A DNA stretch of 64,000 bases from Bombyx mori (GCF_030269925.1 NC_085124.1:10106001-10170000), one strand, 5' to 3'. Positions 47,526 to 59,731 are shown, counted from the first letter of the stretch. Notes: generated by a model from the sequence alone, not told the origin. Numbers and translations: made by a program.

Positions 47526-47641
47526 TTTTTTTTTTATTGCCATTGTAGGCAGACGATCATACGGCCCACCTGATGGTGAGCGGTTACCGTCGCCCATGGA
47601 CTTCAGCAATGCCAGGGGCAGAGATAAGCCGCTGCCTACCG
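47526..47641 (-). mobile_element. Short tail repeat (GTAGGCAG family)
   Basis: Poly(T), GTAGGCAGACGATCATACGG, GCCCATGGACTTCAGCAATG, CCAGGGGCAGAG, CTGCCTACCG; both inverted ends intact. Confidence 0.8.
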
Positions 47642-48112
47642 TTACCGCTTTTTATAGCACATATTTTAAATGTAGGTTTATCTTTACAAATAATCTTTAG
47701 AGTCTTAGAAAGTAAAGCAATACCAAGTCCGTGCCCAATTGAATAGCACAGTGTACTGTCAAATGAACCGTCGTAAGGCGATCGCGCGGAAACATGACTG
47801 CATCCGAATTTCGAGGATGCAATTCGCCTCTCTCTCTCGCGATCTCTACTGAGCTGGCCTTTGTCAAGCGCTATTGTAACACGATTCACGTATTCCATTC
47901 ACAAACGTACACCGAACTAAACAGGTTTACCTTCACAGGAATGTGAAAATTTAGATTTCATTGCAAAATTCAGCAGTGAGACTTTTTATGAACATTGAAA
48001 TTACAATGCATTCTTTTATTCTGTTGCCGCTTACAGTTAATATCAATTCAGGCTATACAATACGACGACCCAATTTTTTTAAAATTCTAATCTTGAAGCC
48101 TAAAACAATTTA
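47642..48112. other. Unique DNA
   Basis: No gene; a CT run (CTCTCTCTCTCGCGATC) lies near 47828. Confidence 0.4.
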
Positions 48113-48326
48113 TCTATATATTAATACGAGAAGGAAAAACTTTGTATCCCTTTTTACGAAAATTGCGCGGACGGAAGAGTATGAAATTTCCCACACTTAT
48201 AGAGAATATAGAAAAGGAGTGCAGAATGTTAATGTTTTTTAAAATTATGCCTAAGAAATACATTAGATGAATAAAAAAAACATTACACACACTGCCATGT
48301 ATTTGACGCACACACGCATGCATATA
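48113..48326 (+). mobile_element. Helitron B, 3'-truncated
   Basis: Starts TCTATATATTAATACGAG after A and matches the family as far as CACACACGCATGCATA, then stops. The hairpin and CTAG end are absent. Confidence 0.8.
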
Positions 48327-50235
48327 TAGGATCGGAGTAGACATTATCATGTACAAATAAAATTTTATAAAAACACATTAATATTTTACCAACCAGCTTG
48401 ACATAAAAGACAGAAATAGCATTCGCACTAAAATAACGGCTGCTTCAAATCGGATGCATTCGTTTTTGGCGGCATAAGCTGACAGCATGATCATATACTA
48501 TGCAGACTCACAACTACCGCTACAAAAACTAAAATTGAACCCCGAAATGTTTTTTTACGATTGAAGAATTACTAGTGGCCCAAAGGCCTTTCCAATTTAA
48601 CCAGGATCGACCGATGGGCGAGCACGGGCACAGACAGGAGGAGCCCTAAAATGGTTAGTCACGGTATCAACGTTGTCAATTAGCTCCATACAAGCCCTTC
48701 TTTCAATTAATAACACAAAAAAAAATTAAATAAAAATAATTAAATTAATTATAAAAATCTTAGACAACATACCTACATTTGCCATTGCTTATTCTGTTAG
48801 TAAAGACAGAGATTAACTTACATTTATTACGGTAAATTTCACATTATTACTCTGATTATCAAGAAAATTGAAACAAAACTATAAAATTAAATATCTTATT
48901 ACGGTTCCGGCAAACTTCATTAACCTGTCTACAATGGGCTTGTTAATTACATTTCCTTCATCGTGAACAAAACAAAGCGCTCTTTAAACCATTTTATCAA
49001 TCTTTACCAAAACAAAAGACTTAACTTTCTAAGTTCAATAAATTCACTTATCTAGATGGGAAGACGAAGGAAAGCTTTCGAACGTTCGCGTAGCCAAGTT
49101 CTATTTTCATTGTCTCAGAAAGCCCCGCTGATCGGCGCAAATTGATTTTTAAGGAGAAAGTGTGTTTTAATTTAGTGAGAGGCTAATCTACCTTTGAATC
49201 CATCAGTCGGTTACACGGTTCATAGGTATTTGTAATATTGAAACACCTTCACTGATGCTGTGATAGCTCCCTTTGAATAGATTGCTTTCTGCATTAAAAA
49301 AATATTTACCTGTATACGTAAATGACCTTTACTTTGTTTAAACATCAATAGATATTAATTAAAATTGAAAAAACAATGTTTGCTTCACAGTATACTCGAA
49401 ATTATGCACAAACGCTGCTTTCGTGTTCGTTTTTAAATTTCCATTACAATTATTCAATGAAGTTAGAGACTAGTGTGGAAAAAAGTTGCGAAACATAGTT
49501 AAAATAGGTTTTGTTTTCCCAGCAACTAAATAATTTGTACCGTGATAAAATGAACCCACAAAAATATTATGTACTCACCTCAAATAACGTTTCTTCGTAA
49601 TTTGCATCAGTTGGAACTAATTTTTAGTTCACAATTTTCCACCGAAAATTGAGGTTAATTTAACTTTGTTCATTTTGAATGAGCATTAATAAATTAAATA
49701 CTTGGCATTCTTTTTTTTAAACAGAAGATACTTTTTTTCAATTGACGATTGTCGGATAAGTACATACATATATTGATATAGAACAATAAATTTGACATTT
49801 TAATTTTGTTAATATTTTTAAGGGCGCCTTTTAAGCAAGTCACAAAAAGAAACTAATGTTGCATAGGCAACGTAAAGGAGTGTCATATGGCATATTTATG
49901 AACTTTCACAAAGTGCGTAAATGAATTAAAGAGTAATATAAAGAAACGATAAGATTCACGAAAACCGTGTACCGGTTTGGTTTGATCAAAATGCGCATAA
50001 ATCAAAACTTTAGGCAACACAAGGGACCCTGAAGGAATGACGCATTCAATCACCGAAACCTTCCCTACAGTTGTTCATCTTGTTTTTGTTTGGGTTATTG
50101 ATGAAGCAGAAAAGTAATGTACTTTTAAAGTAAATAAGTTAAGTTCTTTTTTCTATCGCCACCGAAAGTTTTAAGCTGAATGCATTTCACATTTGTCGTC
50201 GAAATGTGATTTTTTGGAAGACTTTGTAATGAGAT
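48327..50235. other. 1.9 kb of unique DNA
   Basis: Nothing recognised. 48555-48700 is GC-richer and shares ATCAACGTTGTCAAT with 11438-11452, so it may be an unnamed repeat. Confidence 0.4.
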
Positions 50236-50335
50236 CTTTTTTTAATGGTTTGAACAGTTAACGAGCTCGCCTCAAGTTAGGTGGTCATTGGAGCCCAACA
50301 TCAGAGCCGAAACCCACCCAAGTTGAGATGTGCGG
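50236..50335 (-). mobile_element. Bm1 SINE, very old fragment
   Basis: GTTAACGAGCTCGCCTCAAG, TAGGTGGTCATTGGAGCCC and CACCCAAGTTGAGATG follow the Bm1 order. The 132-codon ORF 50281-50679, the longest in the window, begins inside this fragment, which argues against it being a gene. Confidence 0.6.
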
Positions 50336-50716
50336 ACAAATTCCCTATCTACCAAAATCCGGACCTAAGAAAATCCAGACAACGCACTTTCTGTTTTGTC
50401 AACATTGGCCAACTAAATTATAAAAAATTAAACAAAAAGAAAAGCTGTTCAAATATTTCAACACAGAAATTAGTTTCTCGCTCTCAAAGTTTACTACAGC
50501 ATGATGGTGCTCAACAAACAATTATGCTAATCAGCATAGAACCGCAACGTTCGTATAAACTCAACTGTTTATTTTATAAGTTGCGTTCAAATACGCTAGC
50601 TGGCGTCGTCGTTACTTCTATATTCATCTTAGTTCCTTCTGTATCATTGCACGCACCACTTAAGACAATAGTTAACTAAATAATGTTATGTTAATTTCAC
50701 TTCTTGTTCATTTCAG
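50336..50716. other. Unique DNA, body of the longest ORF
   Basis: The 132-codon frame covers it but shows no domain and starts in a SINE remnant. It ends just before a good splice-acceptor-like stretch (TTCACTTCTTGTTCATTTCAG) and could be intron. Confidence 0.3.
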
Positions 50717-50785
50717 GCAATGTACTCGTACATACCGAAAACAGTCTGCGGTTGACGTGTTTCATGATCTAATGGACGTGGGCGG
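50717..50785 (+). CDS. Possible 69-nt exon, unidentified
   Basis: A long pyrimidine-rich tract ends in TTTCAG at 50716, and GGTAAC offers a donor at 50786. One of the three frames is fully open: NVLVHTENSLRLTCF followed by HDLMDVG. Both exon ends would be in phase 1, so the exon could be skipped without a frame change. If no donor is used, the same frame reaches TAA six bases later and could be a terminal coding exon. There is no second exon visible and no family match, so this is a weak candidate. Confidence 0.2.
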
Positions 50786-50904
50786 TAACTAATACAATTA
50801 TAATTATCAAACTGTTCTCAACGTTTGGTTTTGTCATTCAGTGCTTTGAACGTGTTTGTTTTTGTCAGAAAGAAAGAGTTTTTAAGCTATTGCATAGATT
50901 TTAT

Positions 50905-51125
50905 CGCGGGCCTTGAGCGCGGCGACCGAATCATGAAATACCGTAACGAAAAAAACCTTACACCCCTCACTCCGCCTACCATGTAGCTCGCGTTCAACAC
51001 ATTCACACGTTGCGCTTGTGTAGTGTTTGTGAATAAGCGCGTGGCGTGACGTCACACTGCATGCGCATCATGAAAAGTCTGCCCATCTCTCTCTCGCGCG
51101 GTCTAGCTTATGAGTGTGAAGGGGA
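50905..51125. promoter_or_regulatory. Possible regulatory GC island with CRE and NRF1-like sites
   Basis: GC is clearly above the flanks. A perfect palindromic CRE (TGACGTCA, 51047-51054) is followed at 51058-51067 by TGCATGCGCA, close to an NRF1 half-site pair, then a CT run and GCGCGG. No TATA box is obvious. It could be a promoter or enhancer, or part of an unrecognised repeat. Confidence 0.3.
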
Positions 51126-53349
51126 TAGTTATGGTTTTGCTTTTATTAATTTTTAATATAGCGTGGTCTTGTTTTATTATTGTTTTAATATTAAATTATC
51201 ATTGTCTAATTATAATTGCATAAGTTGATAAAAAATGGTATGCAATAGCTTTACCGCGCAGTTCCCGAGTGCCACACGTTTTTTTTTGTATGTTTCTTAA
51301 ATACATAATAATTGTTGAATTTGAAGTGGTAAAAGAAACAATATCAGTCTAAGAGAAATAAATATACAGTTCAAAATATTTTCTAGTAAAAAATCTACAA
51401 AAATCGTAAAACTGAATATTTACATGCAAAGATACCGTTTGACTGTTAAAAGAAAAAGGATAATAATATATAAAATGTATTAGGAAATAAAAGTCGTAAA
51501 AGGGCGCATAAATGCAAAGCGTTGCGTAATAAACGATGAACTGGCAAGTGCTAAGCCATAAAAACTTCAAGCGAAACTAAAGTTCCACACGTCGAGAAAA
51601 AAGCTCGAAGGTCTTTGTTCTCGACAGCCAAAACAAACGTTTTGTTTGGGCATTTGTTACAATAATAAACATTGGGCAACAAGGGATACGGGGAACAGGC
51701 AAAAACGTGCCTAATCGAAGCGAATTTCAAATAAAACCTTTGTGATTCTATTCTGACGTGTTAGGTTCTCTCGGACGAGGATTAAGAGCTTATTGTTACC
51801 GGACTTCGGTGGACGTACCTGTTTCAACAACTAAGTGCGTGAATGATTTACCATAAACTTTGCTGTGTGAGTTTAGCGGTGTGCCACCATATATTTCATT
51901 ATTCATTACTTCACTTAATGATTTAAGGCTCTGTGCGTGTTTAAATTCGTCGAATTCGAAGGAATTCACTGTTGAAATAGTGAACAATGGGTACATTTTT
52001 TGCGTTCCAAGTACAGCCATCAGCAGTCAGTATAAATTAATTATTGTTTATAATATTGCAATGGTAACATATTTTTTCAATAGAAATAAAATTTTCCAAG
52101 CGTTGTTAGTTTTATACTAATCGTCAAACATCCTCAAAATTCAGTCGTTCTCAAAGCTCAACAGTGAATTTTGCTTGATTCAAAAATGAACTATATTTTC
52201 ATGTAAGTTGATTTGGCATGTCCCGGTGTAGCAAATAGTGATACCGAGAGACTGTATCTGCAGGAGAGTGCTAATTGCGCAAACACAGGTCGAATGCGCC
52301 AGTTATTTATTTACGAATAGCTTGAATCTCGTGAGCGGATATACGACTCGGTATTCACTGGACATGTATATATTTAACGAAAACAGTACGTTGTGCTCCC
52401 ATATAGAGAAATGTAAATATTACATAACAGCATTTAAACGAGATATTATAAGATATGTTCACGAATATATGTGCGAAGATATTCAAATGTAAAGGTACAT
52501 ATTGCTTATTTTCAAGCAAGATATCTTACAATCAGACGCTGTTAAGCTGATTGACCTAATAAAATAATTTGAAAGAAATTATTTTTGTTTATAAAACGTG
52601 TTATTGGAACGCTCGAAAGTCTGGCCCCTTATCTCGCATACTTGAAATTCACAAGACAAATCGCCCACAAAATTACGACCACATGTCGCATGACTTTTTG
52701 AAACTTGCAACAAAACCGTTACCGGATTCTTGAGTGTCCCACTTGAACACTCGAGACCATTATTTGAACTCGAACATATTTTAGTATCGAAATCTTAAAC
52801 AATATGTAGCTATAGTTATCTTGGAATTTTCGTTTAAACAACCCCAAAAGTTATCTTACAAGATTTTTTCAGGTCTTTTGGAGTTAGAGGACAAAAATCA
52901 ACAACAAAAAAAGACAGAACTCATAAAATTGGAACTGTATGAGGTATAGAATACAACATAGACGACGAAAATAAAACATGTATTGAAAATGAGGCATTTT
53001 CCTTAACACGGTAATTCGAAAGCGGCATAAACGTTGCTAATGACAGAGGATTGACGCAGGGTGTCCAAGTTCCCGGCCAATAATTGGAAACGTATGATAT
53101 TTAAAACACGACAAGTGTCATTTCGAACTGCCTGTGCCATTAAAATATTCACAAATGTAACAACCGCTACGGAAATACGATGATTGACTCTTATTTTATG
53201 TCCGCCTATTACACTAGTATCTGTTCAAGTATTCACCTTACTACGACGTCGGTATTTATTGAGCGTTATAATTAAAAGTACTTTTACGAATGACACGGAT
53301 TCGAATGTTTGGTGACCACGAAAACTGTAAAGTATTGGAAACATCATAA
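51126..53349. other. 2.2 kb of unique AT-rich DNA
   Basis: Several 70-85 codon ORFs (51349-52492) occur on both strands without recognisable motifs. Confidence 0.45.
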
Positions 53350-53600
53350 TAATAAATAAATATTTACTAACAATCACGCCACGTTAACTGGTCCCGTGAT
53401 AAGTTCATAAAGAACTTGTGTTACAGGTACCAGATAACGGAAATAAATGTAAGATTTTTATTATACACATACATATATTTAAGATACATCCAAAACCCTG
53501 GAAAAGACATTTTATATGTATCATATCTTACCTTGGCGGGATTCGAACCCGCGACCTCTTTGTGTAGAGACCATGTCACTACACTACACCAGACGGCCGA
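53350..53600 (-). mobile_element. tRNA-derived SINE (GGCCGT family)
   Basis: Reversed box B at 53539-53549 and ACACCAGACGGCC at the right end. The CACTTACCACTACACC of other copies is shortened to CACTACACTACACC here, and about 10 bp are lost next to the box B. Tail at left with AATAAATAAATA. Confidence 0.85.
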
Positions 53601-55435
53601 CATCAGAAATAATACAAGAAGGATGAAACCGTAAGAGTAGTTTGTTGTATTTTACGACCCGCGAAAACCGAAGAAAATACTCAGGAATATTCTATTAAAT
53701 AGGACGTTGGAAATTTGACAATACTGCTAAGCAAATACAAATCTAATATATTCTAAGTTTGAATGAGAAGTCGGGGTTTGCCAATAAATCGTAGTCAGGT
53801 AACCGCTATCGGCGGCTCCAGCTTACGAACCAGCGTCCCAACTTGGCTGTAATTTCGCTACTAAATTCAGTACTTGTATGAAATCACTTAAGTTTTGCCG
53901 GCAACGTTTGGTTTATTCGAGTATGCTGCAATAAATTCGAGCCTTTCTGTTACTAGTTTTGTAATATCAGTGTTTTCTGAACTTGTCAAAAATATGGCAT
54001 ATTATATATCTTGAGTGAAACTGTCCCAAAAGCAAATATTTAATAGTTCATTTCGTGTTCAACCAGGTAGGTATGCTTTTTTATTTTTGGCATTGCACAC
54101 AATGTAAAAGGAAAATTGCGCAATACGGCAAGCCACTACCAATAGCGCAAACAACTACCTTCGGATATTCCACCAGTTTCGTTCTAACTAAGGTCCTATA
54201 GGCGAATCTTTGGCCTGATAAATAAGATATGACGTATGATATAATATGCCGTATCAAGATATGACGCGTATGGTATGACGCTTCTTGCGTAGGTGCCGTT
54301 TTTTGTATAGATTCGCTCTACCAGGTATGTATTTATAATAAACTTCTTTTTCGGATAACCAAACGACATCATGCAGTAAATTCAAACTCAATCGAATTTT
54401 GTTATGTATTTTTTAGTTGCTTATTATATATTATATCATTATGTGATTGAAACAGCTAGCCACTGTAGACAGTTATTACTAGTATAGATATTACCAGTAT
54501 AGATAGAACCATGACCTCATGCCAAAAGCTGAATTTTGCTACCACACAAGTGGACCGTGACCATTTACGGCAATCTACAATTATAAATTGATTACCTACA
54601 ATGAGCGAAAGCACAATCTTATATCATCTATGCTCAAACAGATAAGTTAAATTTTCTCCTCTATTTATGATCCGTTTTTTTTTCTTTTTTTAGCATTTGA
54701 CAAGTTTCAGTTATACTAATTAAAAAAAGAATATTTTTTTCTAAAACAAAAACAGAATAACAGATACAATTTCCCACAAGCCCATAAGTAGTTTTTTAAT
54801 TTTTTTTTCTGTTAGAGGCAAATTTTTGAAAGTACCTTACAAGTATCTTTTTGGTTGACGCGTAATCAATAGATAACCAATAAAATGAAATCGTATATGA
54901 TACAAAATTAACTGCAGCTGTGGCCACTTGTGCATTAGCCAAACTAAACGTATCATTTCAACTCCGATTAACGAACAGATCGCGGCTATTAAAAATGACG
55001 AAATACAAACTGTTTTTGAGATATTCGAGATAGGACATTTGAGAACATATAAATATATTTGAATCCGAACCTAACTCTTGAATTAGTTTCATAAACACAC
55101 TAATTAACCAACTGAAAGCCATTATATGTCGAACAAAAATTAAACTAATAAATAGCAAGAATTTAAGTGGTCAAGTAAGTGGAATATAATATTATAATTT
55201 TTTTTAAAATGTGAATTTAAAATGGTTTTTCTGTGCTGTGAAAATTATTTTGAAATGAAAAAACGAACTCTTTAAAAATTTGGCACTAATATCTGGTTTT
55301 AACATTCTAGCAAGCAGTCTTCGGTTTAGATGTGTGCAGGGGACCTACATATAACTACCACGCTAAAATATCAGAAATTCTATAAAATTTTTAAATTTCT
55401 TAAAAACCCCTAAATAAAGTATCAATAATTTAAAC
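53601..55435. other. 1.8 kb of unique DNA
   Basis: Nothing recognised; 54220-54310 has short tandem AGATATGACG/GTATGACGC motifs. Confidence 0.45.
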
Positions 55436-55515
55436 TTATGCACTCACTTGATGGTGAGTTTTCACCGATGCTCATAGGCATCAACAACGCCAGAGACATA
55501 ACCGGGCTGCATACC
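55436..55515 (-). mobile_element. Short tail repeat, old copy
   Basis: CTTGATGGTGAGTTTTCACC, GCTCATAGGCATCAACAACG and CAGAGACATAACC resemble the GTAGGCAG family. Confidence 0.5.
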
Positions 55516-55749
55516 CAATTAACATAATACAGCATTATGTGAACAGAATGAAACAGTCCGAATAACTCGCCGCAGAACCAATTTACAGCTGTCATTCCCA
55601 AACACATTTAACCGTTGCAATGACGTGTTCATCGCTATATATCCAGTTTTGATTCATTTATACTCAGAATCGACCTGCATATTTTAACGAAAGAGCATCT
55701 CAAAACCTCTCCATCAAAAAAATTCGTGCTTGCTTACATTTTTTATCTA

Positions 55750-55987
55750 TTTTTTTTTTTGCTTAGATAGGTGGACAAGTTCACCGCCCACCTTGTGTTA
55801 AATAGTTACCGGAGCCCATACATATCTATAACGTAAATGCCGCCACCCACCTTGAGACATGAGTTCTAAGGTCTCAGTTCAATACAACGGCTGGCCCACC
55901 CTTCAAACCGAAACGCATTACTGCTTCACGGCAGAAATAGGCGGGGTGGTGATACCTACCCGTGCGGACTACAAGATAACCAGTAAA
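55750..55987 (-). mobile_element. Bm1 SINE, headless copy
   Basis: Poly(T) of 11, body conserved, with AAGATAACCAGTAA at the end where AAGAGGTCCTACCACCAG is usual, so about 10 bp are lost. Confidence 0.85.
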
Positions 55988-56013
55988 TTTGAGCCTGTTT
56001 GGCTTGAAACTTA

Positions 56014-56671
56014 TCTTTATATATAAAAATGAATTGCTGTTCGTCAGTATCGCTAAAACTCGAGAACGGCTGGACCGATTTGGCTAATTTTGGTCTTGAA
56101 TTATTTGTGGAAGTCCAGAGAAGGTTTAAAAGGTAGATAAATATGAAATTTCGGATTTCTTTTGTTTGTTTTAAGTTTATTTTATACAAAAGTTTAGGTC
56201 TTTTATTTATCGATTGAGGCACTACGAAGTCTGCCCGATCATCTATATATTAATACGTGAAGCAAAAACTTTGTATCCCTTTTTACGAAAATTGCGCGGA
56301 CGGAGGAGTATGAAATTTTCCACACTTATAGAGAATATAGAGAAGAAGTGCACAATGCTAATATTTTTGTAAAATTATGCATAAAAGATACATTAAATCA
56401 ATAAAGAAAACATTACACACACTACATACCATGTATTTGACGCACACACGCATGCATACCTACTATTTATTGTCAAACTTTTGTTCTTGACGTCCGTGGT
56501 CAAATTGAGATTAGATTAAATATTATTTGTCTTTATTAATATTTTTTTATAATGTAGCCTTGGCGAAATTTGTGATTATAGATGTATAAAATACAATCAT
56601 AATAGTGTACAAACTTACAATTCCAATTAATTATAGTCGAATTTCGACTACTGCGGAACCACTAGTATAGT
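56014..56671 (+). mobile_element. Helitron A interrupted by Helitron B
   Basis: The copy starts TCTTTATATATAAAAATG after A and has an internal deletion around the CTCGGAATTAAAT block. At its 3' end the family reads GTCTGCCGGGTCAGCTAG; here GTCTGCCCGATCA is followed by all of Helitron B, after which TATAG resumes. The second element therefore landed five or six bases from the end of the first, between A and T. Confidence 0.85.
56242..56665 (+). mobile_element. Helitron B, complete, nested
   Basis: Starts TCTATATATTAATACGTG, ends AACCACTAG before T. Palindrome TAGTCGAATTTCGACTA at 56634-56650 lies 15 nt before the end. Confidence 0.9.
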
Positions 56672-57011
56672 TTAAAAATAAAACTTTTCGCATACTTTCA
56701 TATAAATAATATACACGCTATTTCATACGTAAATCGATACGAACCAAAGAAAAACTCAAGAGGGCACCTACAAATATAAATAATGAAGAAAGTTTAGCTC
56801 CCGTTTCTCTATTAACCGTTGTTCCACTTGACTAATTACGAGTTAATTTTGTACGGCGTAATGATTCATGGCTTCGAAGTGGAAGACCGCAAAGTTAATG
56901 GTTACGCAGATTTAATTTGGTTTAAATTTTAAAATATAAATGTTGAAACTTAAGAATTAATTGTATCGTTGCGTTATCCATTGATTTTCTTTCAGTACAT
57001 TTGTCATTAAA
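56672..57011. other. Unique DNA
   Basis: Nothing recognised. Confidence 0.5.
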
Positions 57012-57441
57012 TTATAGATATGTGGATAAAGCCCACGTATTAACTGGTGACGTTTTGAATGGTGGTAGGACCGATCTTGTGAGTCCGCACGGGTAGGTAC
57101 CACCGCCCCGCCTATTTCTGCCGTAAAGCAGTAATGCGTTTCGGCTTGAGGGCGGGGCAGCTGTTGTAACTATACTGAGACCTTAGAACTTATATCTCAG
57201 GGTGGCGCATTTACGTTGTAGATGTCTATGGGCTTCGGTAACCACTTAACACCAGGTGGGCTGTGAGCTCGTACACCCATCTAAGCATTAAAAAAAATAA
57301 CTCGTTACCAAAGCTGATAGAAAATACAATATAAATCTCGCCACCAGCCTTGAGGCCTGAGTTCAAAATCTCAATTGCACTTGCAGTGGCTGTCTCCCTC
57401 TAAAAATCGGCACAAGCGCTTCGCGATAGAAATAACCAGAA
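57012..57441 (-). mobile_element. Old Bm1 SINE split by an antisense Bm1
   Basis: Left remnant 57012-57052 (ATGTGGATAAAGCCCACG, TTAACTGGTGACG) and right remnant 57301-57441 (CGCCACCAGCCTTGAGGCC, GAGTTCAAAATCTCAATTGC, GCTTCGCGATAGAAATAACC) are one old minus-strand copy. Confidence 0.7.
57056..57300 (+). mobile_element. Bm1 SINE, young nested copy
   Basis: Body from GGTGGTAGGACC to CTAAGCATTAAAAAAAA. It is inserted opposite to its host copy. Confidence 0.9.
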
Positions 57442-57445
57442 AGAT

Positions 57446-57475
57446 GAGAGAGAGAGAGAGAAAGAGAGAGAGAGG
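57446..57475. repeat. (GA)n microsatellite
   Basis: GA run of about 30 nt with one AAAG interruption, directly after the old Bm1 remnant. Confidence 0.85.
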
Positions 57476-59024
57476 GAGGTTACCCAAGGGGAGGAGATGG
57501 AGGGGGCTTACAATGTGCTCTATCGCTTGAATGTTATCGTGCCTAATCCAGGACTGGAATCGCGGTATAGGGACTTCACCCGATAGTAGTTCTGATCGAG
57601 AACCTTACCTAATAGAGCACTTTTCAAATAGTCTTCATTATAACAACATATCCAGTGCGTATTTCAAAAGAGGAGACTTGCTTGAGCATATAAAATACGT
57701 AACACCAGTAATAAGCGTGAGACGCAGTTCAACTTTGTCGCACATAAACTAAATGGTCCGCCTATTCACGCGGACAACCCGACATAATGTATTATCTCGC
57801 TTGCAAACTTTAAGCGAAACTCCAAAGCACTCATTAAGCTCGAGAATGAAACAAAGTTAAATTTATACGTTTAGTATTTAGTATAAGCGAAAGCTCGCGA
57901 ATTGTTTTTAATATTGTCGGAAATCATTATTTTCATTTCCCTTAAAAGCAACTTTATCTAATCTCAACCACCGCGTGAAAGCTTTCGCTTTTTATAATGA
58001 AATTTGATGATCATTTTAATTTGGTTAGAACGCCTAACAATAAAACACATACAGACCATTTCAGCAAGTCAAATTGGTCCTGCTTTGCTGGCCAATCTCC
58101 GATATCGTTTTGCTTCAAACGTTAAACTTGACATGATCATGATTTAGACCAATCTGATGATTCCCTGAAAATATCATCGAAATGGCAAGAGCCATATCGG
58201 AGTCCTATAGGTAATGTAACATAACATATGTAACATACGCACATCGACATTCAAATATATAAATAGAAAATTTATTTGCAATATTTTAATATGGAACAAT
58301 TTATAGACAATCCTCTAAACTGTTATAAAGCACCAGGTAGATAATTAATCACACACGTGTGTTACAAACTTTGTTATTAATTTAATCATGTTTCTCACTC
58401 GCTTATACTGTTAATGACTTACAATTAGCCTCGTCGGAAACATTAAATAGTTATTTATCGTGTCTAAATGATATTCTCGAATGGCACTTTGCATAAGAGC
58501 AATATTTTATTTTAACTAATTTTTATACACTAATTAGAATCAACAAAGGTTAATAATGTACTAAGTTTTTAACTGAACATATTTCATAATTAATGCGCAC
58601 ATATAAATATTCACAGCCGAATAGTGTTTATATACTAACATACTTCAAGCTACAAAATAGAACACCCTTTACAATATTCGCAGCCTATGACGCGATCGCT
58701 TCCAGCGAACAGGTAATGATTTATGGAGTACCTTTCGCGACTGATACACCGAAGAGCCAGAAACATTAAACCGCATCAAAATAAGAAAGGGAACGTTTCA
58801 AAGGCACCAAGGCATTCCCAGGGGTGGGGGTTCTTTATTTATGGCCCCCGGCTTTGTTAGTCCGAGAAATATAAATAGTACGCGTTGAATTATTGTAGTC
58901 GAAGCTTTTTGAGGGCGCGATACTGTAGGAAATTAATGATGTGGTCAGCACTTGTATTGGGGAAGGACGAAAGATATAATGGATCGGTGAGATGCGTTGA
59001 AAGGTTAAATTTTTTACGTGGATA
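57476..59024. other. 1.5 kb unique DNA
   Basis: No gene; 58675-58880 is GC-richer and non-repetitive. Confidence 0.45.
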
Positions 59025-59138
59025 TTTTTTTTGTTGCCCTTGTAGGCAGACGAGCATACGGCCCACCTGATAGTGAGTGGTTACCGTCGCCCATGGACTT
59101 CAGCAATGCCAGGGGCAGAGCCAAGCCGCTGCCTACCG
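59025..59138 (-). mobile_element. Short tail repeat (GTAGGCAG family)
   Basis: Poly(T) then GTAGGCAG (59042-59049) to CTGCCTAC (59129-59136); the middle is close to the copies at 31.8 and 47.5 kb. Confidence 0.8.
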
Positions 59139-59410
59139 CTATTTGCAAAACATGAAGCGGTAAAGTGAATCGGATGATCAAGGGAACGCAAAAAAAGGGT
59201 GGAGGTAGCTAAAGGCGATGTTCACGTCCTAATTGAATTCTAATGTAGGGTTGATTTTACTCTGCATACATTTCTCTATTTGTTATTTTTCCTTATATTT
59301 TGCAACTATAATGTAATCTGGATTTAGTACTTTATAATTCATATAATACATAAAATAACTTTATTTGTTTTCAAAAAAACAACAAAATATAGTAATTTGA
59401 AAATTGACAG
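59139..59410. other. Unique DNA
   Basis: Nothing recognised. Confidence 0.5.
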
Positions 59411-59731
59411 TCAATGCGTCACAATCGATGTTCTCAAGACTACACCGCTAATGTTTACTTTACAAAATAATATTGCCTCAAAAAATATCGATAACATTAT
59501 ATCATACGTGACCTCTGGCAAAGCAATCTGCATCAAATCGTAAAACGAACCTATTCTAATGCAAAGCAATAAAACTTTTACTACAGCGATCGTTTGTATA
59601 CTAAATGTTTCTACGAACTCATAAATATTACCCAAATACGGTACCACGGAATGTTTGCTTACGGTCAGCTCTAAGTGTATATAATAAATATATATTGTTA
59701 CATTGAACTTCGTGAAAAGCGAAGTGAATGA
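59411..59731 (-). pseudogene. Hydrophobic ORF, faintly chemoreceptor-like
   Basis: The frame is open for 106 codons on the minus strand. The part ending near 59480 reads YEFVETFSIQTIAVVKVLLL then CIRIGSFYDLM. An aromatic/acidic start, a hydrophobic helix and a basic-Phe-Tyr-Asp-Leu end recall the second membrane helix region of insect odorant receptors. No conserved C-terminal motif is present and the upstream part overlaps a probable poly(A) insertion. The resemblance may be chance. Confidence 0.2.

Noticed and set aside
50281..50679. Longest ORF in the window (132 codons)
   Set aside because: Its first codons lie in an old Bm1 fragment, it has no domain, and the composition is Lys/Asn/Ser-rich as expected from AT-rich DNA.
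54190..54320. Inverted GGCGAATCT/AGATTCGC pair as a MITE
   Set aside because: Only 8 bp pair and there are no other terminal features.
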